A program made the translations under genes and the position numbers. Shown piece after piece: positions 46,247-56,070 of a stretch of 64,000 nucleotides of DNA. Source of the stretch: Eleusine coracana subsp. coracana (lineage: Eukaryota > Streptophyta > Magnoliopsida > Poales > Poaceae); contig CM064432.1 of the NCBI GenBank assembly GCA_032690845.1, positions 60,944,071 through 61,008,070 on the forward strand, written 5' to 3'. How positions within the stretch are numbered: the first letter of the stretch is position 1; every line of letters starts with the position of its first letter. Under the pieces are notes generated by a model. That model was not told the DNA's origin, did not search any database, and worked only from the letters and a program-made list of their open reading frames with translations.

Positions 46247-47360
46247 GTTCCTCTATTTTTAAATTATTATTGTCATTGATATTTTTAGTTAAGTTTGACC
46301 ATTCGTCTTATTTAAAAATATATAAAATATTATAGTTTATTATAGTTTATTTTATTATTAAAAAAATTAAAGTATAGTTTAAACTTTAAGAACAAAATCA
46401 ACAACGACTATAATTTAAGGCTATCTGCTACGGCCTACCCATACGGTGACCTATGCCTAATATGGGTCTTCAAATATTTCAAACACCTCTCCAATGAGAG
46501 ACCCAAACAGCCAACCTATTTTGGGAACCATCTGGATGGTGATGCATATATGGAGCAGCTTACCTGGCGACCGAAATCGGAAGGAGCTCCGTGTAGCTAC
46601 CCCACTGATCGAGCTCCTTCTCCCCCGCGTCGGCACGTCTGGAGCTACAGCTCCGCTGCCGGTTGAGCTCTGCCACAGCCCCACCTCCCCCACATCGGCG
46701 CGCCTAGAGCTCCAGCTCCTCCGTCGGTCGAGATCTCGGGGCCGCCGCAGCCTCGCCGCACCCAGTGTCGGCGCGCCTGGAGTTGCCGCTCCGCTACCGG
46801 TCGAGCTCGCGTCGCCCGAGCTCCTCCTCCGCCATCGTGCGCCGCCCGAGATCCTCCTTCGCCACGCACCCGAGGTCCTCCTCCTTTGCCCGTGCTCCTC
46901 CTCCTGCGTCGCCGCCGCATGCGCCGCCCAAGCTTCTCCTCCGCCGCCACACGTTGCCCGAGGTCCTCCTCCGCGCCGCGCCAAAGGTCCTCCTCCGCCG
47001 CGCGCCCGAGGTCCTCCTCCGCCCGTGCTCCTCCTGCGCAGCTGCGCGTGCACCCGAGATTGCGGCGGTGGGAGGCAGCCTCGACGTAGCGGCCTGGGCG
47101 ACACGAAGCAACGGCGGTCGGGCGAGCACGAAGCAACGGCGACGACTGGTGGGCGCGAAGGAGAAGCGGCTAGGTGAGCGCGAAGCAGCCGTGGTGGCAT
47201 CGAACGAGCATGAGACTAGCGGCGCAAGACCTAGTTTAGGGAGTCTGTTGGAGATATACTCATCTGGGTTGTGTCCGTTCAGTCTCACGAAGACCCATAT
47301 AGTATTTTTGGTCTTCGAATTGGGTATCCACCGTTGGAGATAGCCTAAGAACGGAAGGAG
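46247..47360. mobile_element. Stowaway MITE split by a nested Harbinger-type element
   Basis: The outer MITE starts GTTCCTCTATTTTTAAATTA at 46247 and ends GAACGGAAGGAG at 47360. It is flanked by TA at 46245-46246 and 47361-47362. The complement of its right end, CTCCTTCCGTTCTTA, is the Stowaway terminus. Without the inner insertion it would be about 184 bp, a normal size. Confidence 0.75.
46419..47345. mobile_element. Non-autonomous PIF/Harbinger-type element with GC-rich cargo
   Basis: Terminal repeats are GGCTATCTGCTACGG at left and the complement GGCTATCTCCAACGG at right. The 3-bp duplication TAA lies at 46416-46418 and 47346-47348. These are the hallmarks of Harbinger/Tourist elements. 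The 927-bp interior is very GC-rich, with degenerate repeats of the word ctcctcctccgcc, and it has long open frames on both strands. These frames lack any known domain and follow from the base composition. Confidence 0.8.
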
Positions 47361-47362
47361 TA

Positions 47363-48020
47363 TGAAACTTCATTACATCTATATAGAATGTCTCTTAGCT
47401 AAAGTAAAAAAGGGAGGTCACATTAGTGTGTCAATCATCTATCTTGCAGTGCAACCACAATAAGCTTTAGTAGTTTTCACCTTCCAAGTGATTAATTATA
47501 ATGCAAAATGCAAAAGAATAATAAAATCTATGTGGAGTTCTGAAAGCAGTAGAGGGGATCCTAAAACTCTAGCTACAAGAGAGTACGTTCCAGAAATGTA
47601 TATCTTAGTTCAAGGTATATCGAAAGTTTGGTCGATTAGGTGCAAATAACAAGCCAATGCTAAAAAGGTTAAGATCAGTTTGATCATTTTTATGTCTGCA
47701 GGGCAGAATCACATATATTTTCATCAAGAAACCATAAACTTAAACTGAAATCTGCTATGCTCTATATTTTACTCTTAGTGTGAGTTAGAGAAAGAAAAAA
47801 AAAAGATTTCCACCGCCAGATGGTTAGTCCAAGCTCCAAACAAGCCTTTCAAAAAAAATTGTATAAATGAGGAGTGTGAGCAGTAAACTAATACCAGAAG
47901 GCCCAAATTCTTCAATGTACACTCCTGGGCAGGCCCCCAACTCAAGAGCAAATATCTTATATCCCCTTATTCTAAAATACTATTCTTTATCTGTCCTCTT
48001 TCGATCCTAGGTTCACCCTA
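47363..48020. other. Intergenic, AT-rich
   Basis: Nothing was recognised between the nested MITEs and the Helitron candidate. Confidence 0.3.
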
Positions 48021-48359
48021 TCTTAATATATTAAAATGTGTATGTTTTTTTGTAAAATAGCCATGCCACGTCAGAAATAAGACTTTTAACCGTTCGATCT
48101 TCCTATCAGAGAAGCGTCCGTCGATCTGTTCCATTCCATTTTTACGTTTGAGTCCTTATGTAAGATTGAAAACACTGTCTTACAATCAGGTCCTCGCTCT
48201 GGCCTCTTCGTTGTCTTCCTCGATTCATCCATCCACTCCGTTCTCCCCACGCCGCCGGAGAAAACAAGCAACTCCCGCGCCGCGTCTTAGGGCGTCCCTT
48301 TTGCTAGCCCTCCTTCTACACCTCTAATGCAACTAGCCCGACTTCCAACATTGTCACGC

Positions 48360-48780
48360 AGACCATGCTCGCAGAGTTGAACAGCCGGCGTGCCGCATTC
48401 ACGCTCAGAAGGTTGCCGGCTTGCCACACCGAGACCGAGGCCTTTACCAGACAGCTGCATCGAGCTGCTCTTACCCCCTCCTTATCCCGCGCTAGTCTTG
48501 CCGTTCCTCGGGCCTGCCGCTGCCGTGCAAGAGGTGTACAACCTTCCGAGTTCTAATGACCAACAACCCGATCGTGATGCCTGCAATCAGCTACCACGGT
48601 CCACTGATAAGGGGTATCACTGGTGTGCAAAGCATGCAATCGTCATGGACAGCACCAAGGAAGATACTGCACATGAACCTGGTACGTTTCTGCTCCTTCC
48701 TCTTCTATACTCACCCTCTATGGTTGCTGCTCAATGAATGCTTGATGAAATGCCAAGAAGAGCTTGCTTTATAATACTGC
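48360..48780 (+). other. Codon-like segment inside the Helitron, unknown origin
   Basis: Overlapping open frames (for example from ATG 48365 and 48390) read LNSRRAAFTLRRLPACHTET and NLPSSNDQQPDRDACNQLPR, with local GC content above the surroundings. No domain was recognised. It could be a captured host exon cluster or the element's own leader. Confidence 0.25.
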
Positions 48781-49816
48781 ACATAAAATTTTCTAAACAC
48801 AATCAAGTATCTCCCTGAAATAATTTGACAATTAATAAATTGCTCAGTTGTCTGGTCACTTTTGAATCAATGCAATCAGTAAGGTAATGATTGGGAAATA
48901 AAACTTTAGAAGTTATAAACATTTAGTCAAAAAAATCACAGAAAAGGTACAGACTGTTCATGTATAGTACAATAATCTTTCAGTACTTGGTAGTGATCAA
49001 ACTTATACGTTTGGTTTTTCATCTTCAGTCACAATGCTAAAAAACTGAAAAAAGAAATAACAAAAAAAATAGTCAACGTTTTTCCTAAAGAACACCCACT
49101 CATGTTAGGGGCATCACATTTGGCCCCACAAAAATTTATTACAGTATGTCTATTGTCTACTGCATTGACAGAGTATCTATAAATACTTTTCACTAAATTC
49201 TTCATATGTAAGCCAATTGAAATCGCTCAATAACACAAAACATCAGATCTCTTCATCTCTATTCACATGAGCTTTTTAGAGAATAGGAGGAAATTAATAA
49301 AAATAACTCTTACCTATGTGCATGTGACATTTTCAAAATTTTGGTCAACCAGTGAGTTGGAGAAAACATTCCATTTGCAAATGCTAGATCAAATAGACCG
49401 CTCATACTTGCTAGATTTTGAACAGTTGTTCCAACCTCACTGGATAACTGCTTTGCACTCGATATTTATAGTTTGGACATAGCACCTAAGATGCTATTTG
49501 CACAGTTCCTTGTAGAGATTTTAATGTTTACTCTGCCAAAATTCCAAGTTTTGCCTTCATCCAGAGATTACAGAAAATTTCAGGCTTGAGAAATAACAGA
49601 TAGCTAGAAAAATGGATTATTCAGGCATCTTAAGTCTGAATGCAAATCAACATTTCCACGTGATTGTTCTGGTGCCTTTGATCTTTTAGTTAATTGTATC
49701 TCAAAACTACATGCACGAAATGTTTATGCTACGATTGATAGTAGTTTTTATAGCATATTGGGGTGTTGTTGCAATGATATCAGGGGCACTTCCGTTCATT
49801 TCATGGTGCTTCTCCT

Positions 49817-50214
49817 TAAGTATTGGCATTTCGAGGACCGAGCGTTAGCTCGGTTGGTTAGTTTGCTGGTGTGCGAACGACCGGTCGTGGGTTCGATCCT
49901 CGGATCGACCACGACCCTCACCGCTGCACTGTTGCAGCACGCGGCACTGTAGCATGCACAGTGCGCAGCACTGTTGTTGCGTATAGTGCTGCAGTGCGCA
50001 CAATGCAGATAAAAAAATCCCCTCATCCTCTCTAGTCAAAGCACAGGTAAAGACTCGTGCCACAACTCACAAGGCCAGCTGAGTCCCTATGTATGGTTGG
50101 AGAGGAGGTTCGGGGATTTTCTCGGCCTGCGTAAGAAGGCTCTTCTTCTTATGTAATGCCGTCGGGGGTGGCTCTTCCCCTGGCAGGTCGAGTTTTTTTA
50201 AGTATTGGCATTTC
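49817..50214 (+). mobile_element. tRNA-derived SINE with 16-bp target-site duplications
   Basis: TAAGTATTGGCATTTC occurs at 49817-49832 and identically at 50199-50214. The ~366-bp body begins gaggaccgagcg and contains a pol III A box, TAGCTCGGTTGG (49846-49857), and B box, GGTTCGATCC (49890-49899). It ends in a T7 run. It lies inside the Helitron candidate and so is younger than it. It is not a functional tRNA gene: no cloverleaf beyond the promoter boxes is seen. Confidence 0.85.
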
Positions 50215-50770
50215 CTGTCAGAGCCAGTCATCATGAAGAGGTTGTTTCTCATGCTTTGCATATTATCTGGACACCTATTTTATTTTCTTATGTCTCTTAC
50301 CATATATGCAGATATGCATTTGTTAGCTAAATTACTTTATTTCTACTTCATTATTGCAGGAGTTATGGTTGGCTATTGGAAATCACGCATGTGCCCAGGT
50401 TATAGTAAAAGCTGGATGTTGTCGAAGGAACAACATGTCAAGCAGATTAAGAAAAAACCCCGATGAACTCACCAAAAAGATGGATACAGGCAACCCACAC
50501 ACTGATCGCCCTTATTGTTCATGATTAGTAGTTTTATGTCATATTAATTGGTTTTCTATGAGGTCGGTATAGTTGTTCAGTTGTAAAACTAACAGTGCGT
50601 ACTAACGTTTAGGATTTACCTAGGATTCAGGTATGAATGTTGTATTCATGAAAAATGATATTTTCTGGCGACTTTGTGACATGAGATTTTTCTGAATGCT
50701 CTACCATTACTTCTGATTTGGCAGCTTCAATTGCTAATTGTAACATGCTTCCCGTGCCGACAAGAAAACC

Positions 50771-50801
50771 TCTGATATTTTACACAAAAAAAAATCTGAT
50801 A
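50771..50801. repeat. Possible micro-insertion with A-run and 7-bp direct repeats
   Basis: TCTGATA occurs at 50771-50777 and 50795-50801, around ttttacac followed by A9. The repeats are short, so it may be chance. Confidence 0.3.
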
Positions 50802-52035
50802 GTTCTGAGATAATATACCGTAACTACTTTGCCTTTTTTAATTAAAAAAAGTGCACATTTCTAAGTATCACTTACTATAGCTTATTGGTCACATAAAGAA
50901 CTTGCAGCTTCACCATTGCAATTGGTACAATATTTGCTAAATTATTTTTTTTGCAAATAATGGCAAAAAATTGTTGCTCACTAATATATTAAAATTTGAC
51001 AGCGTTAAGTAACATTTATATTTATGTTATTGTTGAACAAAACTTAATATTCAATCTAAATGAATCAAACTACACTTTTGATTCTGCAACAATATAATCG
51101 AAGATAAAATATAAATCTTTCTATTAACAGAATGCTTAATAATTTATGGTCTTCAAGCAATAAATAATTAATATTGTATCTTTACAAAGCTCCATGTAGA
51201 TACTAATTTTTGTGCTCTGTCTCTCTTCAATTTTAATTTCTGAAATTAAGAAAAGATGGGGCAATATGTAAAAACTTTCAACATGGATACCAAATGAGGT
51301 CATCTAAGTTAGAATGGCACGTGCGCGGCAACGACGCGCATGTTGTAGTACCCGAAACTTAAAACTCGATCCTTTTTGTGCTCTTTTTTCTAATTATTGT
51401 TGTTAGTTTTTACATTATGAACAAGTTTACCCTTTAAGGAGTTATCCCTTATTTGTCCCTAACTCAACAAACCAACAAAGACTATTCATGTATGTTTTTC
51501 TCAGGCTGAATTTATGTATTATTGTAAAATATGATCCGCGAAATATTAAATCATTGTAACAACTATTTTTTAAACATTTATGAATTTTAAATATGATCCT
51601 GTTTCTTTGCTTCTTTCAGACATTACTAGGACATTGGGTGAATGATGTTGTTTCTGTAGGTATTCAGGAAATTACTTCTGAAACTGCTTTATTTTTAAGG
51701 TTCTATTTGTTACTGCTTCCAGTAAGTCTGTTCCGTAATTTATATATCTTATATACGTGCAACCCCTTAAGGTCTAAGTTCAGAATTCATTATCTTATCA
51801 TTATCCTTCTGTTTTGAGGCATTTTGACAGTGTCACAGGAGTGCATGGGTATCTACTAGTTTGCTTGTGCTGTACTCTGGAGTTGTTAGTCATACATACA
51901 CATGACAGCATGGAAACAGCAATCAGGAAGCGAAGACGATGGCCAATATCCTACACAATTGCCAATCTGTACAAAGAAAGAAGTTGAAACCGCTATTTGG
52001 AACTTCAAGAGTCAGCTGGATGAAGAAATACTCTA

Positions 52036-52375
52036 AACGGCCAAGCAACCGTAACACTCTGCTTTGCTTTGGGTTATTTGGAAACGCAGAAACCAGAAAG
52101 TGTTTGACCACATTTCCATGTCCGAGTTGGTCACTGCTGAATTATTGAGAGAACACATCCATCTGTGGACTGTGCGCGCCAAGCGATTAGCACACCGTAA
52201 TGTCTTGGATCTTGGAAGACTGGTATTCAACGCTAGTTGATGTAATTAGATAGTACAAGTAGTACCATCTCTCTCTCATGTTGTCATTTCCTCTCTGAGC
52301 ATTGTAAGGATTTGATCCTTTTTTTTTAATGAGAAAATTCAGATGGGGTTCTCCTCCACCGTAGTTTCCTATATA
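52036..52375 (+). mobile_element. 5'-truncated LINE 3' end
   Basis: The frame TTTGGAAACGCAGAAACCAG onward reads like the C-terminal tail of plant LINE reverse transcriptases. After a frameshift the tail is RNQKVFDHISMSELV, then ELLREHIHLWTVRAKRL. The 3' sequence ends with a T-run, aatgagaaaattcagatggg and gttctcc, which is common at grass LINE ends. An AT microsatellite follows. Confidence 0.5.
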
Positions 52376-52399
52376 TATATATATATCTAAATAATATAA

Positions 52400-52735
52400 T
52401 AAATTTTATTAAAGAGGTGAACACGTTCGTACGGTGTTGCACGTGGTGTTGGATTCTGATTTGGTGTTGCATGTGTGCACGGGTTGTAATAGAAAATCCA
52501 CCTTAAGTATGACGACTACGTACACGATCCGAAACAGATACTATCACTGTAAGCAATAAATAAATAAATTTTTATTTATTAAAAGAGGTAAACACGTTCA
52601 TACGGTATTACATGTGATGTTGGATTCTGATTTGATGTTACATATGTGCACGGTTGTAATAGAAAATCAACCTTAAGCAAGACGACTATGTATAAGATCC
52701 GAAACAGATACTATCACTGTAAGCAAAATAAATAG
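52400..52735. repeat. Tandem duplication, ~171-bp period, two diverged copies
   Basis: AAAGAGGTGAACACGTTCGT at 52411 recurs as AAAGAGGTAAACACGTTCAT at 52582. Both copies end gaaacagatactatcactgt. Most differences are G-to-A or C-to-T, which fits decay of methylated cytosines. Confidence 0.8.
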
Positions 52736-52799
52736 AAAAAAAGCAAGCATATACCAGAGAATCAGACTACGACTACGTAGAGTCACGTATCTAAAACGG

Positions 52800-53180
52800 A
52801 AACCACCTTAAGCAAAATCACGTACCAGAAGCCCCTCCGTCACCTCTTTGGTCATCCGCCTTCGACAGGTCATCGCGCACGGCGGCGCGGCGCCCTAACG
52901 TGCCTTGATGTGCTCCACGAGGACACCAACGTCGTCGCCACCATCAAGTGCAAGTTCTTCTCCGACCTCTCTCTGTCTTCACAACCCGTCGACTTTGTTC
53001 TAGCTGTGCGTTCCCATGATTTGCTGGTCCACCGCGCCCCATCCTTCCCTTGCCATGCCATTGTTATTAGGTCGTCTTGCCTTCATGATTGAGCTCACCT
53101 GCGGCAGGGAGGATGCAGGGCTTCAAGGATTAAGCCTAGGGCCACAACCATCAGCAACGGCGGCCTCAAGTCATCCCCGG
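52800..53180. other. GC-rich codon-like insert of unknown origin in spacer B
   Basis: A plus-strand frame (52910-53092) reads MLHEDTNVVATIKCKFFSDL, then PVDFVLAVRSHDLLVHRAPS. The composition is coding-like, but no family was recognised and there are stops on both sides. It may be a captured gene fragment. Confidence 0.25.
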
Positions 53181-53390
53181 CAAAGCACTGAACTCATAAT
53201 CTCATTTCATTCTTCAGATCAGTCATCAGTGGTTGCACAATTCCTCAAAAGGCCAGCAGCTGATCGTAAATTCTTTAGACGTTGTGCCTCAGCAAATATT
53301 TTACATGATAACAGTGCTCATATCTTCTTTCTTTTAATTTGGTTTGTACTAAGTTCTTGAAATTTGCCCATGGACTTACCCGTGTGTGGT

Positions 53391-53536
53391 CAGTGGCGAA
53401 GCCACATTGAGCTTCCCTGCTGCAGCATCAGGGTCTAAATCAGTTTTTAAGGCTAATTAACCTCTACTTTGAGTAGTGCAACAGGGTATTTTTATGGTTG
53501 TGCACCAGGTTATTTCTGATCCATGCTTCGCCACTG
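53391..53536. mobile_element. hAT-type MITE, 146 bp, with 8-bp duplication
   Basis: The termini are CAGTGGCGAAGC and its complement GCTTCGCCACTG. The flanks TGTGTGGT (53383-53390) and TGTATGGT (53537-53544) match at seven of eight positions. The paralogous spacer A near 10645 (agtgcgcggttccttt) has no insert there, which confirms the insertion. Confidence 0.8.
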
Positions 53537-53577
53537 TGTATGGTCCCATTGAAGTCTGGTTTATTTTGACTGCATTA

Positions 53578-53636
53578 TACGGCAGATCTTCTTCCAATAT
53601 TTTATACGGCAGATCTTCTTCCAATATTTTAGTTTT
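53578..53636. repeat. Short tandem duplication, ~28-bp unit
   Basis: The unit atacggcagatcttcttcc plus aatatttt occurs twice in succession. It is absent from spacer copies A and C. Confidence 0.75.
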
Positions 53637-53799
53637 TAAAAAAAATAACGTGTGCAGCTATGCTATGCATTTGGGTCAATTGCATCATAACTTCTTAAAT
53701 TGTAATCAGAGTTCTTAAATTGTCCATTGTATCGCACTCTTCATCAGTCAGTAATGCGCCGAGAAAAGACCATCAGAGTCCAAAATAAGGGAAGAATGA

Positions 53800-54045
53800 A
53801 ACACCTTCAAACCTTGGCAGCTGTATGCAAAAAGAATCATTCTCGATACATGTATCTCAACTCAAAACATCATCAGACAACCGCAGCAGCCTCTAGTGGC
53901 TGAAGGCAACGCAAACTTTTCCGGTCTTCACACCTGGCTGATCATGGCGTCGACCGTCAACGAAGGCATCGAAGGAGGTCTGCTAGTAATTATCGGCGAA
54001 CTTCTTCGCGATTGTTTTCGTCGCCATGTCGGTGTAGAGCGCAAC
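53800..54045 (-). pseudogene. Peroxidase 3'-end fragment 2
   Basis: It matches the 3' UTR and last coding stretch of the intact peroxidase gene. Shared words are tatgcaaaaagaatca, tgtatctcaactcaaaaca and ctgatcatggcgtcgac. Homology ends near 54040 at gccatgtcggtgtag. It then passes into the same unrelated GC-rich sequence that follows fragment 1 near 11166. Confidence 0.75.
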
Positions 54046-54405
54046 GACAACGACTGGCTCCCCGGCGATCCCGATCCACAGCCATCGCTGGCTCCCTCGC
54101 CGTCTCCGGCCACCGCGCTCGCGGCAGCACCACGGGACGAGCTAAGGACGCGCTCGCGGCCAATGTCTTCGAAGACTGCCGAATCGACCTCCACGCTTCC
54201 TTCATCCCACAGCGTGTTGGACTCCGCCTGCCGGGACAACAAGCTCGCTGCCGCCTCGGAGACCATCGCCATCCGCATCGGCCTCTCAACCCGCGCCGCG
54301 GTGGCCCTCAGGATAGCGAAATCCTCCATCAACGGCAACCTCTCCCCCGACAGTGAAGGACTCCATCGGATGGTGAGGTCGCAGTCGGAAGCAGGTTCCT
54401 AAGCC
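54046..54405 (+). pseudogene. PTF2-like fragment C with chimeric 5' part
   Basis: From about 54205 the frame reads SVLDSACRDNKLAAASETIA, then IRIGLSTRAAVALRIAKSS. This is homologous to residues 60-105 of the intact PTF2-like protein. The upstream 54046-54170 is the GC-rich segment shared with 11166-11330. Everything from the first cyclin repeat to the C-terminus is deleted. PTF2 3' UTR homology resumes at about 54440. An open frame spans 53896-54402, but it is a chance fusion of peroxidase antisense, unknown and PTF2 pieces. Confidence 0.75.
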
Positions 54406-54439
54406 ACGATACCGCTCCTTTAGGATTCTACTGCGTGTT

Positions 54440-56070
54440 TAGCAGATCTGGAATGAAAGGAATGTTTGCTGAATATTATAGGTTCTTATTACTGTTCCAG
54501 CTATTTTTCCAATCTTTTAATGATAGAGAAAGCTCATGCCAAGTGAAATTCTGTGAGATTCAAAAAAGCAATTGTCGAAAGAACATATTCTGATTGAGAA
54601 ATGATAAACATTGGGTGTTCATGTTTTTCCATCCCAACAAAAAACTGACTGAAAAATACAACCTAGGAAAGACATGGCAACCAGCATTGCCTTGCTTGGG
54701 ATAAAATTTGTGCATTGTTATATGATTGCTGAATCCAGATACTTTGTTAGACATGCATTTACAAAGTTTTACTCAAAGCGTGTCATAGCTGCATAATGTG
54801 GCTTGCTGCAATATACACCTCTGCAGCAGTTTACAGAATGTCATCTTAGTTTGATAGTACATCACGTGGCTTCTATTGGAGGTCTGTACATCGTTTTCAC
54901 ATTTTAGGTAAAGCGTATATCATACTGTGACTCAAAGTGCTACTGATTACAGATATATTCTTGAGGATGAAAGTTTATTTGGTAATGGATCATGCAAAAA
55001 TAAGGTTGAACTCTGAAGGACTGATTGCCAAGTTTTTGTTGTGTGCAACTGATGGATGATCGATTTAAATGATGAGGAGGGAAGAGCCCCTTCAAGTGAA
55101 GTACACAGGCTGCTGAAAACGAGCGCTTAGTGCACCTCATAATTTTTTTGTTCTGGGAGAGTGGCTATGCGTGTTCAGGTAAGACGAGAACTCTAGGTGA
55201 TTATTAATAATGCAATTTGTTTCTGCAACCATTCAGGAAATTAGTTCTTTTGCCTTCAGGTCAGGTGTTTGCTTAGGTGCTGCAGTCCACTTGCAGGCTG
55301 GAGTTATAATCACACATGACGATGACTACACCATGACAGCATGGAACCAGCAATTAGGAAGCAAAGACAACGGCAAATAATGGTAATTGTACTTGTTCTG
55401 TTCTCACAGTTATGACTACAGTTGTATGCGTTGGGGATGACGAAGTTGACCTGTGGTTTGCAACTTCAAAAGTCAGCTGGAGAGCTCGAGATTTCTCTTC
55501 AGGTTCAGTAGTTGCAGAACTCCTCCAAAGGTCAGCAGCTATTTATGATTTCTTAAGGTGTTGCGCAGCGGCATATATTTTACACTTGAAAAAAAAATGT
55601 TCATATCTTCTATCTTCGATTTAGTTTGTACTGAAGTTCTTGAAAATTGCCCAAACAATTTACCAATGTCTAATTCCTTTGGAGTTTTTATTTATTTGGC
55701 CCCTCTTTATGCCACAGATCCTTTTGAAATTTTTTTTAGAAATGAAAACATAACGTGACAACTGTACACTTGCAAACTGGATCATAAAGCTAAAAATTTC
55801 CTTCCCTTCAATAGTCCTACCATGAGATCATCTTTTTCAAGTAAGGATTCTCAATTTATCCATTGTATTACACTCTTCATTCTGTACAAAAACGCACTAC
55901 AAAAAAAAGGCAAAACAGTCCAAAACAGAAAATAAAGGAAGAAAGAAACCCTTCAGACTTTTGCAACTTGTATGCAAAAAGAATCAATCTCAGTATATGT
56001 ATCTCAACTCAAAACACCATCAGATAGTTTAATCTGGATTACAATTTGCTGCTGCTGCAGCTAAACCCCT
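54440..56070. repeat. Spacer copy C, between PTF2 fragment and intact peroxidase
   Basis: This is the third copy of the spacer. It begins with PTF2 3' UTR-like sequence (gatagagaaagctcatgcc near 54523), continues through the blocks near 55001, 55200, 55338 and 55500, and ends in the peroxidase 3' UTR. There is no gene. Confidence 0.7.

Larger units (their letters stand above)
48021..51348 (+). mobile_element. Non-autonomous Helitron candidate
   Basis: The left end reads TCTTAATATATTAAAATG, a Helitron-like 5' start, right after an A (48020). The subterminal ccacgtcag and accgttcgatc words are common in grass Helitrons. The right end has a hairpin, TGCGCG-gcaacga-CGCGCA at about 51322-51340. 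Eight bases later comes TTGTAG, followed by T (51349). So the insertion is between A and T, but the terminal CTAG is GTAG. No Rep/helicase is encoded. Interior exon-like pieces near 48360-48780 and 50350-50520 may be captured fragments of unknown genes. Confidence 0.5.
51622..53800. repeat. Spacer copy B: second copy of the PTF2-peroxidase spacer, with insertions
   Basis: Homology to spacer A and spacer C begins near 51622 (cattgggtgaatgatg) and runs to about 52035. It breaks off for 1.15 kb of foreign sequence, then resumes near 53185 (atttcattcttcagatcag) and continues into the peroxidase scrap. The foreign part holds a LINE tail, a tandem repeat and a GC-rich piece. A MITE sits in the second part. 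There is no gene. Confidence 0.7.

Noticed and set aside
46457..47343. Long opposing open frames of up to 247 codons
   Set aside because: They lie wholly inside the Harbinger-type element and are low-complexity Arg/Ala/Ser or Pro/Leu sequence from repeated ctcctccgcc words. They overlap on both strands.
49846..49900. Possible tRNA gene (A and B boxes)
   Set aside because: The boxes belong to a SINE with target duplications. No acceptor stem or full cloverleaf could be drawn.
53896..54402. Open frame of 168 codons as a new gene
   Set aside because: It is a fusion of antisense peroxidase 3' sequence, an unknown segment and a PTF2 fragment, all shared with other broken copies.
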